This document shows positions 1 through 7,129 of a stretch of DNA of 42,486 nucleotides, piece by piece. Source of the stretch: Streptomyces phaeochromogenes. Lineage in GTDB: Bacteria > Actinomycetota > Actinomycetes > Streptomycetales > Streptomycetaceae. Under the pieces are notes generated by a model that did not search any database, was not told the origin of the DNA, and was given only the letters and a program-made list of their open reading frames with translations. The stretch is from contig NZ_LIQZ01000038.1 of the NCBI RefSeq assembly GCF_001418655.1, positions 1 to 42,486 on the forward strand, in the 5' to 3' direction. The translations under genes and the position numbers were made by a program. Numbering within the stretch: position 1 is the first letter of the stretch; each line of letters starts with the position of its first letter.

Positions 1-1
1 C

Positions 2-1993
2 GTCCAGCAGTACGCGTGCAACAGCTCGACGGCCCAGCAGTGGAGCCTGACCGCGACCAGCGACGGCTACGTCCGCATCAACAACGGCAACAACACCGGC
101 CAGGTCGTTGACGTCGCCGACACGTCCGTGGCCGACAACGCGCCCGTCCATCTGTGGGCCTACGGCGGCGGCACCAATCAGCAGTGGCTGCCGGTCGACG
201 AAGGCGGCGGCGCCTATCACTTCGTGAACCGCAACAGCGGCAAGTGCCTGGACGACCCCGGCGCCTCGACCGCGGACAGCGTGCAGTTCGTGCAATACAC
301 CTGCAACGGCAGTGCCGCCCAGCGCTTCCAGGTGGTCCCCGTGACCCAGTCCGGCGCGAATCCGGACCTCGGCCCGAACGTCGCCGTCTTCGACCCGTCC
401 ATGTCGTCCTCGACGATCCAGACCAGGCTGAACTCGATCTTCCAGCAGCAGGAGACGAACCAGTTCGGCTCCCAGCGCTACGCCGTCCTGTTCAAGCCGG
501 GCTCCTACAACGCCGACGTCAACGTCGGCTTCTACACTCAGGTCGCGGGTCTGGGTCTGACCCCGGACGCTGTCACGATCAACGGCGCGGTGCACGCCGA
601 GGCCGACTGGTTCCAGGGCAACGCGACGCAGAACTTCTGGCGCGGCGCCGAGAACCTGTCCGTCAACCCGACCGGCGGCACGGACCGTTGGGCGGTCTCG
701 CAGGCAGCGTCGTACCGCCGGATGCATCTGCGCGGCAATGTCGCCCTCGACGACAACGGCTGGTCCAGCGGCGGTCTGCTCGCCGACACCAAGATCGACG
801 GGCAGGTCAACTCCGGCAGCCAGCAGCAGTGGCTGACCCGCAACTCCCAGCTCGGCAGCTGGACCGGCTCCAACTGGAACATGGTCTTCGTCGGCAGCCA
901 GGGCGTCCCGGCCACCAGCTTCCCCAGCCCGCCGTACACCACGGTCGCGCAGACCCCGGTCAGCCGGGAGAAGCCGTCCCTGTACATCGACGGCAACGGC
1001 GCCTACCAGGTCTTCGTGCCGTCCGTGCGCTCCAACTCCACCGGCACCAGCTGGGCGAACGGATCCCCGTCCGGCAGCTCGCTGTCTCTCGACACCTTCT
1101 ACGTCGTGAAGCCGGGTGCGACCGCCGCGGACATCAACGCGGCGCTGGCGGCGGGCAAGAACCTCCTGGTCACCCCGGGTGTCTACCACCTCAACCAGAC
1201 GCTCCAGGTGAACCGCGCCAACACCGTCGTCCTCGGTCTGGGCCTCGCCACGTTCATCCCGGACAACGGCGTCACCGCGATGAAGGTGGCCGACGTCGAC
1301 GGCGTCAAGGTCGCGGGCGTCCTCTTCGACGCGGGCACCACCAACTCGCCCACGCTGATGGAGGTCGGCCCGACGGGCTCGTCCGCCTCGCACACCGCGA
1401 ACCCGACGTCCCTGCACGACGTGTACTTCCGCGTCGGCGGCGCCGCCGTCGGCAAGGCGACCACCAGCCTGGTGATCAACAGCGACAACGTCATCGCCGA
1501 CCACACCTGGATCTGGCGCGCCGATCACGGCAGCGGCGTCGGCTGGAACACCAACACCGGCGACACCGGCCTGATCGTCAACGGCGACAACGTCACCGCG
1601 TACGGCCTGTTCGTCGAGCACTACCAGAAGCACCAGACGATCTGGAACGGCAACGGCGGGCGGACGTACTTCTACCAGAACGAGATGCCGTACGACCCAC
1701 CGAACCAGGCGTCCTGGATGAACGGCTCCACCCAGGGCTACGCCGCCTACAAGGTCGCCGACTCCGTCACCAGCCACCAGGTGTACGGCTTCGGCAGCTA
1801 CTGCTACTTCAACGTGAACCCGGGCGTGGCCGCCGAGCGGGCCATCGAGGCGCCGAACAACTCCAATGTGCGCTTCACCAGCATGGTGACCGTCTCGCTC
1901 GGCGGAGTGGGCACCATCCGGCACGTCGTCAACGGCACGGGCGGCCCGTCCAACTCCACGACCAACGTGGCCAATCTGACCCAGTACCCCTAA
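2..1993 (+). CDS. Secreted RICIN-domain plus beta-helix protein, possible GH87-type alpha-1,3-glucanase (5' partial)
   Basis: The reading frame is open from base 2, so the start and any signal peptide lie outside the window; about 663 residues remain. The first ~115 residues are a ricin-type beta-trefoil lectin (CBM13-like), shown by repeated Q-x-W/F motifs (AQQW, NQQW, AQRF) and C-L-D repeats. The rest resembles a right-handed parallel beta-helix glycanase, with segments such as PGVYHLNQTL, VLGLGLATFIPDNG and HTWIWRADHG. Streptomyces proteins of this build are often labelled coagulation factor 5/8-type proteins, and some belong to GH87, the bacterial alpha-1,3-glucanases. I infer GH87 or a related beta-helix family without proof. 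It precedes a RICIN-GH19 chitinase, so attack on fungal cell walls is a reasonable role. A strong hairpin ends the unit. Confidence 0.62.
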   Translation, partial: VQQYACNSSTAQQWSLTATSDGYVRINNGNNTGQVVDVADTSVADNAPVHLWAYGGGTNQQWLPVDEGGGAYHFVNRNSGKCLDDPGASTADSVQFVQYTCNGSAAQRFQVVPVTQSGANPDLGPNVAVFDPSMSSSTIQTRLNSIFQQQETNQFGSQRYAVLFKPGSYNADVNVGFYTQVAGLGLTPDAVTINGAVHAEADWFQGNATQNFWRGAENLSVNPTGGTDRWAVSQAASYRRMHLRGNVALDDNGWSSGGLLADTKIDGQVNSGSQQQWLTRNSQLGSWTGSNWNMVFVGSQGVPATSFPSPPYTTVAQTPVSREKPSLYIDGNGAYQVFVPSVRSNSTGTSWANGSPSGSSLSLDTFYVVKPGATAADINAALAAGKNLLVTPGVYHLNQTLQVNRANTVVLGLGLATFIPDNGVTAMKVADVDGVKVAGVLFDAGTTNSPTLMEVGPTGSSASHTANPTSLHDVYFRVGGAAVGKATTSLVINSDNVIADHTWIWRADHGSGVGWNTNTGDTGLIVNGDNVTAYGLFVEHYQKHQTIWNGNGGRTYFYQNEMPYDPPNQASWMNGSTQGYAAYKVADSVTSHQVYGFGSYCYFNVNPGVAAERAIEAPNNSNVRFTSMVTVSLGGVGTIRHVVNGTGGPSNSTTNVANLTQYP

Positions 1994-2010
1994 GCACACC
2001 AGCTCCGACG

Positions 2011-2041
2011 ACGGCCGTCCCCACGCTCGGGGGACGGCCGT
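2011..2041 (+). terminator. Intrinsic terminator hairpin
   Basis: A perfect 12-bp stem (ACGGCCGTCCCC paired with GGGGACGGCCGT) closes a 7-nt loop 17 bases after the upstream stop codon. There is no U-tract, which is normal in Streptomyces. It separates the beta-helix gene from the chitinase gene. Confidence 0.75.
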
Positions 2042-2073
2042 TCACCCCCTACACCCAAGGAGCGTCCTCAACC

Positions 2074-3189
2074 ATGCGCAGACCCCGCTTCCTCGGCCGC
2101 TTCGCGGTTCTCACCTCGCTGTCGGCGGTCCTCACCACCTTGCTCACCGTGACGCCCGCCCAGGCCGCCAGCGGCTCGATCACCGGGCTCGCCGGCAAGT
2201 GCGTCGACGTCGCGGGCGCGAGCAGCGCCAACGGCACCGCCGTACAGCTCTACGACTGCAACGGGACAGGCGCCCAGATCTGGTCCAACCCGGGTGACGG
2301 CACCCTGCGCGCGCTCGGCAAGTGTCTGGACATCGTCGACCGCAGCACCGCGGACGGCGCGGCGGTCCAGCTGTGGGACTGTGCCGGCAGTTCGAACCAG
2401 CAGTGGGTGGTCAGCGGTGCGAACGACATCGTCAACCCGGCCGCGAACAAGTGCCTGGACGTCACCGGCAACAACAGCGCCAACGGCACCCGGCTGCAGA
2501 TCTGGACCTGCTCGGGCGGCGCGAACCAGAAGTGGAGCGCGCCCGCGAGCGGTGGCGGCGGCACCCCGTCCGGATTCGTCGTCACCGAGGGCCAGTTCAA
2601 CCAGATGTTCCCGGGCCGGAACTCCTTCTACACGTACAGCGGGCTGACCGCCGCGCTGAGCGCCTACCCCGGATTCGCGAACACCGGCAGCGACACCGTG
2701 AAGAAGCAGGAGGCCGCGGCCTTCCTCGCCAACGTCAATCACGAGACCGGCGGACTGGTCCACATCGTCGAGCAGAACACCGCCAACTACCCCCACTACT
2801 GCGACTGGGGCCAGCCGTACGGCTGCCCGGCAGGCCAGGCCGCGTACTACGGCCGCGGACCGATCCAGCTCAGCTGGAACTTCAACTACAAGGCCGCGGG
2901 CGACGCGCTCGGCATCGACCTCCTCAACAACCCCTGGCTCGTGCAGAACGACGCCGCCGTGGCCTGGAAGACCGGCCTCTGGTACTGGAACACGCAGAAC
3001 GGCCCCGGCACCATGACCCCGCACAACGCCATGGTCAACCAGGCCGGCTTCGGCCAGACGATCCGCTCCATCAACGGCTCCCTGGAGTGCGACGGCAAGA
3101 ACCCCGCCCAGGTGCAGAGCCGCGTGGACGCCTACAACCGCTTCACCTCGATCCTCGGCGTCCCGCCGGGCAGCAACCTCTACTGCTGA
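2074..3189 (+). CDS. Secreted RICIN-GH19 chitinase
   Basis: A 371-residue endochitinase for extracellular chitin. Residues 1 to ~32 are a Sec signal peptide (MRRPRF..., hydrophobic core, TPAQA-A cleavage site). A ricin-type carbohydrate-binding module follows at ~33-155 (AQIW, NQQW and NQKW motifs, CLDI/CLDV repeats), then a short Gly linker, then a GH19 catalytic domain at ~166-371. The GH19 signatures are NHETGG, with the likely general-acid Glu at residue 224, and YYGRGPIQLSWNFNY. The start is the ATG behind AAGGAG at 2057-2062. The frame stays open far upstream, but that part is a shadow of the previous gene. It is compact, as usual for actinobacterial GH19 antifungal chitinases. Only 31 bases and no hairpin separate it from the NPP1 gene, so the two may be co-transcribed. 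Confidence 0.95.
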   Translation: MRRPRFLGRFAVLTSLSAVLTTLLTVTPAQAASGSITGLAGKCVDVAGASSANGTAVQLYDCNGTGAQIWSNPGDGTLRALGKCLDIVDRSTADGAAVQLWDCAGSSNQQWVVSGANDIVNPAANKCLDVTGNNSANGTRLQIWTCSGGANQKWSAPASGGGGTPSGFVVTEGQFNQMFPGRNSFYTYSGLTAALSAYPGFANTGSDTVKKQEAAAFLANVNHETGGLVHIVEQNTANYPHYCDWGQPYGCPAGQAAYYGRGPIQLSWNFNYKAAGDALGIDLLNNPWLVQNDAAVAWKTGLWYWNTQNGPGTMTPHNAMVNQAGFGQTIRSINGSLECDGKNPAQVQSRVDAYNRFTSILGVPPGSNLYC

Positions 3190-3220
3190 CGACGGCCGCT
3201 CAGCTCAACCAGGAGTCCCC

Positions 3221-3988
3221 ATGCGCAAGTTGAGATCCCTCACCAACACCCTTCTCGGCACACTCGGCGCGATGACGCTCGTCGTCGCGATACCGGCGAC
3301 CGCCCACGCCAACGTCCTGACCCTGCTGCCACAGAACGCGAGCGGCCTGGAGCAGACCTACTCCCCCGCCTACGACTACGACAGTGACGGCTGCTACGCC
3401 ACCGCCGCCATCGGCGCCGACGGCGCCATCAACCCCGGCCTGAAGCTCGGCGGCGACGTCAACGGCAAGTGCCACGACCCCGCCCAGCTGAACAACGCCA
3501 ACACCTACTCGCGCGAGAAGTGCAACAACGGCTGGTGCGCGGTCATGTACGCCAGCTACTTCGAGAAGGACCAGGTGACCCTCGGCCCGGCGGCGATCGG
3601 GCACACCCACGACTGGGAACACGTCATCGTGTGGATCAACAACAACGAGGTCAAGTACGTGTCGGCGTCCCAGCACAGCGGCTACCAGACGCTCGCACGG
3701 TCGGAGATCCGCTTCGACGGCACCCACCCGAAGATCGTGTATCACAAGGACGGAATCGGGAGCCACTGCTTCCGCTTCGCCAACGGCAACGACGAGCCGG
3801 CGGAGAACGCCACGGGCAACTGGTTCTACCCGCGGCTCGTCGGCTGGGACGGTTACCCGGCCGGTTACCGCGACAAGCTGAGCAGCGCCGACTTCGGCTC
3901 GGCCACCTTCAAGATCGACGACGGCGACTTCCAGTGGGCTCTCGACTACACGAGCCCGGCCGGAATCCCCTTCGACCCGTACGCCTGA
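3221..3988 (+). CDS. Secreted NPP1 / necrosis-inducing (NLP) family protein
   Basis: A 255-residue secreted protein of the Nep1-like (NLP, NPP1) family, whose eukaryotic-pathogen members permeabilise plant plasma membranes. The signal peptide covers ~1-30 (ATAHA-N). The family heptapeptide is present as GHTHDWE at residues 127-133, followed by HVIVWI; the usual form is GHRHDWE, so the third position differs. Cysteines in DGCYAT, GKCHDP, REKCNNGWC and SHCF could form disulfides. The start is the ATG behind AGGAG at 3211-3215. NLPs are common in Streptomyces, including soil species, so this alone does not make the organism a plant pathogen. Its position next to a chitinase and a glycanase suggests a secreted set acting on eukaryotic neighbours. 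Confidence 0.92.
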   Translation: MRKLRSLTNTLLGTLGAMTLVVAIPATAHANVLTLLPQNASGLEQTYSPAYDYDSDGCYATAAIGADGAINPGLKLGGDVNGKCHDPAQLNNANTYSREKCNNGWCAVMYASYFEKDQVTLGPAAIGHTHDWEHVIVWINNNEVKYVSASQHSGYQTLARSEIRFDGTHPKIVYHKDGIGSHCFRFANGNDEPAENATGNWFYPRLVGWDGYPAGYRDKLSSADFGSATFKIDDGDFQWALDYTSPAGIPFDPYA

Positions 3989-4022
3989 CGAACGGCCCTC
4001 CGGGGCTGGCAACAGTCCGTCG

Positions 4023-4059
4023 AGAGGCCCCCGCAGGCTCTTGCCCGCGGGGGCTCTCC
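4023..4059 (+). terminator. Terminator hairpin after the NPP1 gene
   Basis: An imperfect long stem with GCCCCCGC paired to GCGGGGGC at its core lies about 35 bases after the NPP1 stop and is followed by CTTT. It closes the rightward secreted-protein unit. Confidence 0.65.
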
Positions 4060-4116
4060 TTTCGCGGGAGGCGGTTCCGGCGCTCGCCGCCGTGCCCGCG
4101 CCCGGGCCGCCGTCGC

Positions 4117-4911
4117 TCAGCCCGGCGCGCCCATCAGGGCGGTGACATAGGCATCCAGCCGCTCTTCCACGACACGTGTCGTCAGCTCTGTCCTCCCTGC
4201 CTCCCGCCATGGCTGCGAAACCAACCGCACCTCTTCCGAGAACGCCAGCCCGTCCCGCACCCGCCAGTACAGCCGCTCGCTCGCGGTGGCGGCCGGCATC
4301 CAGCCGCTCTTCCACGACACGTGTCGTCAGCTCTGTCCTCCCTGCCTCCCGCCATGGCTGCGAAACCAACCGCACCTCTTCCGAGAACGCCAGCCCGTCC
4401 CGCACCCGCCAGTACAGCCGCTCGCTCGCGGTGGCGGCCGGCATCCCGCCGGCCTCCTCGTACGCCTCAGCGAACCGCAGACCCCACGCCGGGCCGTGCA
4501 GCAGCGCAAGGTTGGTGGAGCAGTGCGCCACATCGAGATCCACCGGGCCCCAGGAGGTAGCCGCCCAGTCGACGACGCCGGTGATCCGGGCCCCTGCGGG
4601 CCGTGCGGGCGCCACGTCGAACAGCACGTTGCCAGGGTGGAAGTCCCGGTGCAGGAACCGCCCTTCACAGGGCGGCGCGGGCTGGCGGACCACGTCGATG
4701 GCCGCGGTCCATGCCACCGCGTCGGCGCCTTTCGGAGTCACGACAGTGTCGGCGGTCGTCAGCGCCACATACTCCCGGGGCCGCTCGGCGGGTCGAATAG
4801 CGTGGATCGCCACGAGTTGACGGGCCAGCAGTGGAACGCGCGTCTCCAAGCCCTCGTCGTCGAGGACCGTCCGGCCCGCCAGATGCGTCATGAGGAGCGA
4901 CGGATACTTGT
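4117..4911 (-). pseudogene. Aminoglycoside phosphotransferase-like fragment, frameshifted by tandem duplication
   Basis: The remnant encodes the C-lobe of an APH/choline-kinase-like protein: PSLLMTHLAGR, the catalytic loop HRDFHPGNVLFD, then the metal-binding ITGVVDWAATSWGP. The ATP-binding N-lobe expected before PSLLMT is missing; immediately upstream the sequence becomes the end of a LacI gene. Near the 3' end an exact 145-bp unit is present twice in tandem. Since 145 is not a multiple of three, the frame shifts after EERLDA. The proper tail, YVTALMGAPG and stop, survives only after the second copy. I therefore call it a pseudogene. The original substrate cannot be inferred: such proteins include many kinases unrelated to antibiotics. 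Confidence 0.8.
4150..4446. repeat. Exact 145-bp tandem duplication with 7-bp microhomology
   Basis: Bases 4150-4294 and 4295-4439 are identical over all 145 positions, and the first 7 bases (GGCATCC) appear a third time at 4440-4446. This is the signature of a duplication between 7-bp microhomologies by slippage or unequal exchange. Each copy includes the 14-bp palindrome ACGACACGTGTCGT (4169-4182 and 4314-4327). The lack of any divergence means the event is recent, or is an assembly error. Confidence 0.95.
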
Positions 4912-5948
4912 CTAGGCAGACTTCCGCACGACCAAACGTGTCGGAGTGACCGCAGAGGACAGCGGATGACTGCCGTCTCGCGACGCGAGCTCGTCCGATG
5001 TCTGCTTGAACAGCAGCCGGGCCATCAGGCGTCCCATGTCCTCGATGTCCTGGTGCACGGTGGTCAGTGGTGGCTCCGTCGCCTCGGCGATGGCGCCAGG
5101 TCGTCGAAGCCGACAACCGCCACCTCCTCCGGTACGCTCCGTCCGCGCTCCCGCAGCACCCGCAGCACCCGCAGGGCACCGGAAGCCATCAGGTCCGAGG
5201 CGACGAAGACCGCGTCCAGATCGGGGCACCGGTCGAGGAGCTCGGACATGGCGGTGGCACCGCCCTGCAGCGTGAAGTCGCCCTCGGCGATCAACCGGGG
5301 TGGCGTGTCCGGGAGTACGTCCCGGTAGCCGTCGAGACGGTCGATCGCCGAAGCCTGGTTGAGCGGCCCGGTGATGGTCCCGATGTGTCGGCGTCCCAGT
5401 GATACGAGATGCCGCACGGCTTCCCTGGCTCCGCCGCGGTTGTCGGCGTCGACGTACGTGTAGCCCTGGCTGCGGTGGCCGGAGCCGACGGCCGGGCGAC
5501 CGCCGAAGATGGCGGGCAGGCCCATGTGCTCGACCATGGCAGGCAACGGGTCGTCGGTACGCAGCGAGAACAGCAGGGCGCCATCGACGTGGCCGCCGCC
5601 CAGGAAGTTCCCGACACGCGGATAGTCGTCCGGCTCCTCGATGAACAGCAGTACCGGCTGCGCTCCTTGTTGGACGAGTTCCTGCCGGATGTCACGCAGG
5701 TGGCAGTCGAAGTACGGGTCCACGAAAAGCCGGTTCTGCGGTTCGGTGACCACGACGGCGACGGCGTTGTTGCGGCGTGTGACCAGGCTTCGGGCAGCTT
5801 GGTTGGGTACATAACCGAGTTCGTCCACGGCCTCTCGGATACGTTCTGCGACCGCGGCCCGCGCCCTGGGCTCGCCGTTGATCACACGGGACACGTTAGC
5901 CGTCGGCAGCGGGACCGGCAGTTCAATTCGGCCTGGTGCCGACCCTGT
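4912..5948 (-). pseudogene. Truncated and frameshifted LacI-family regulator
   Basis: The remnant starts inside the DNA-binding domain (TANVSRVINGEPRARAAV, then the hinge region with VPNQAARSLV). It continues through a periplasmic-binding-like sugar-sensing domain (DGALLFSLRTDDPLP, DNRGGAREAVRHLVSLG, VFVASDLMASGALRVLR, VVGFDDL). The first helix of the helix-turn-helix is absent: upstream comes unrelated codons and an in-frame TGA at 5949-5951. Near base 5095 one base is missing, so the frame leaves after GFDDLA. In the next frame the normal ending continues (AIAEATEPPLTTVHQD ... TPTRLVVRKSA, stop at 4912). Two independent lesions make a functional repressor unlikely. It runs directly into the phosphotransferase remnant. 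Confidence 0.82.
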
Positions 5949-6185
5949 TCAGCCAGGCCCGCCCGGGGGCTCCGACACGACCGTGGTCCGTGGGCGATCA
6001 GCGGGCACCTGATGGACACGGACGGCGCAGTGCTCGGTGCGGCTGGTGATCAAGGTACGGCCGACTGCACCGAAGGCCGTCGGGAGTGTGCCGTGTCCGG
6101 CGTGGCCGGTTGTCAGGGTGACCCGTGGTGTTCCGGTGACGACATCCCACACCCGCACCAGTGCGGAGTGTCCGGCTGCGTCCAT
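5949..6185 (-). pseudogene. WD40-repeat protein fragment
   Basis: About 78 codons show one clear WD40 blade (AGHSALVRVWDVVTGTP) and a weaker second one (GRTLITSRTEHCAVRVHQV). Complete WD40 proteins have several blades and usually more than 300 residues. No further blades or plausible N-terminal part occur before the next gene. The fragment ends at the TGA that also marks the boundary with the broken LacI gene, so the junction looks like a deletion scar. A short expressed peptide cannot be excluded. Confidence 0.5.
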
Positions 6186-6207
6186 GGTTCGCCCGCCGCT
6201 CCAACAG

Positions 6208-6840
6208 CTACAGCACTCTCCCGAGCCGCTCCGCGCCCGGGCCGGACACGCCTGTCAGTGCCGCAGCCCGGCCCGTTGCCAGGAGGAGCAAGTCGCCTGC
6301 CGGGCCCCGCGCCTCGTCCTGGCCCCCGCCCCTCGACCAGTTCGCGTCGGTGGCCACGAGCCGTACGCCTCGCAGGCGTTTGCGGGCGCCGTAGAACGGG
6401 CTGGCCAGGACGTGTTCCAGGGCCGCGATCGTCTGCTCCTGAGGGGTTGGACGTACGCGGCCCAGCGGGCGGGCGATGTCCTGGCCGTGGACCAGGACGT
6501 CGACCAGCGGATCCAACGGCGCGGACAGGGGCGCGCGGCGGGTCGAGCCCGCGGTCTCGCGGAACTGTGCGATGAGTTCGGCGGGCCCGAAGTCGGCCGC
6601 CCGGTGCCGCGCCGCGTCGAACTCCATGCGTTCCCAGTCGCCGCGCGCCCGGACCATCCCCTTGACCATTCCGGACAGCGTGGTGCGCGTCGACAGGGTC
6701 AGGTGGGCCACCACGTCGTGCACGGTCCAGCCGGTGCAGAGTGATGGCGTTTCCCAGTCCGCGCCTTCCAGGTCGTCGAGAAAGTCGGCGAGGCCGAGCC
6801 GTTCGGCCTTCGTCCAGGAAAGAACCCGTTCACGGTGCAT
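6208..6840 (-). CDS. Maleylpyruvate isomerase / DinB-like mycothiol-dependent enzyme family protein
   Basis: A 210-residue cytoplasmic protein of the actinobacterial family carrying the mycothiol-dependent maleylpyruvate isomerase N-terminal domain, a DinB-like four-helix bundle that binds a divalent metal through histidines. The evidence is the N-terminal CTGWTVHDVVAHL segment, the central LVDVLVHGQDIARPLGR segment and the AAALTG stretch near the end, all typical of the family. Members serve as S-transferases or isomerases using mycothiol, but most are uncharacterised, so the substrate is unknown. The ATG at 6840 has GAGGAGAG six bases upstream. It is monocistronic, flanked on one side by pseudogene debris and on the other by the divergent peptide-transport operon. 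Confidence 0.8.
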   Translation of the reverse strand: MHRERVLSWTKAERLGLADFLDDLEGADWETPSLCTGWTVHDVVAHLTLSTRTTLSGMVKGMVRARGDWERMEFDAARHRAADFGPAELIAQFRETAGSTRRAPLSAPLDPLVDVLVHGQDIARPLGRVRPTPQEQTIAALEHVLASPFYGARKRLRGVRLVATDANWSRGGGQDEARGPAGDLLLLATGRAAALTGVSGPGAERLGRVL

Positions 6841-7025
6841 GGCCGGCTCTCCTCACAGGGGATGCGGGTGATGTCGCCGGTATGACCGGACGCCCCGGCC
6901 GAACTGATCGGCCCCGCCGTGTGACCTGGCGCACACATAACCCATCTTCCGCCACGCAGCTGTTCACGTATGAGGACTCCATGGGTACATCGCCCTGCGG
7001 ATGTTAAGGGCTTGCTGCACACCCC

Positions 7026-7056
7026 TTGACGCCCTCGACGCCACCGACCCAATAAT
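7026..7056 (+). promoter_or_regulatory. Candidate promoter of the peptide ABC operon
   Basis: A TTGACG -35-like hexamer (7026-7031) and an AATAAT -10-like hexamer (7051-7056) are 19 bases apart, slightly long. The region is distinctly more AT-rich than its surroundings. A large palindrome begins five bases after the -10, where a repressor would block transcription. Bases 6841-7129 hold no gene. Confidence 0.45.
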
Positions 7057-7060
7057 GAGC

Positions 7061-7095
7061 GTCCACATATCTAAACCAGGTTTTTCCATGTGGAC
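7061..7095. promoter_or_regulatory. Nested 35-bp palindrome, probable operator
   Basis: Outer arms GTCCACAT (7061-7068) and ATGTGGAC (7088-7095) pair perfectly. Between them lies a second dyad, AAACC-A-GGTTT (7073-7083). The site sits between the candidate -10 and the binding-protein start codon. It matches no operator I know, and no intact regulator gene is adjacent. Confidence 0.6.
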
Positions 7096-7129
7096 AAAGT
7101 TCGTGGTCGTAGAACAGCGCGGAGGAACA

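Noticed and set aside
4169..4182. The 14-bp palindrome ACGACACGTGTCGT as an operator
   Set aside because: It lies inside the coding remnant and is copied only because it is within the tandem duplication (second copy at 4314).
4150..4446. The 145-bp direct repeats as mobile-element ends
   Set aside because: There is no transposase, no terminal inverted repeat, and the copies are directly adjacent with microhomology, which fits slippage.
3200..5179. A long open minus-strand frame covering the LacI end and the phosphotransferase part as if one protein
   Set aside because: Only the middle part resembles a known protein; the start is out of frame with LacI and the end is frameshifted by the duplication, so it is a chance read-through.
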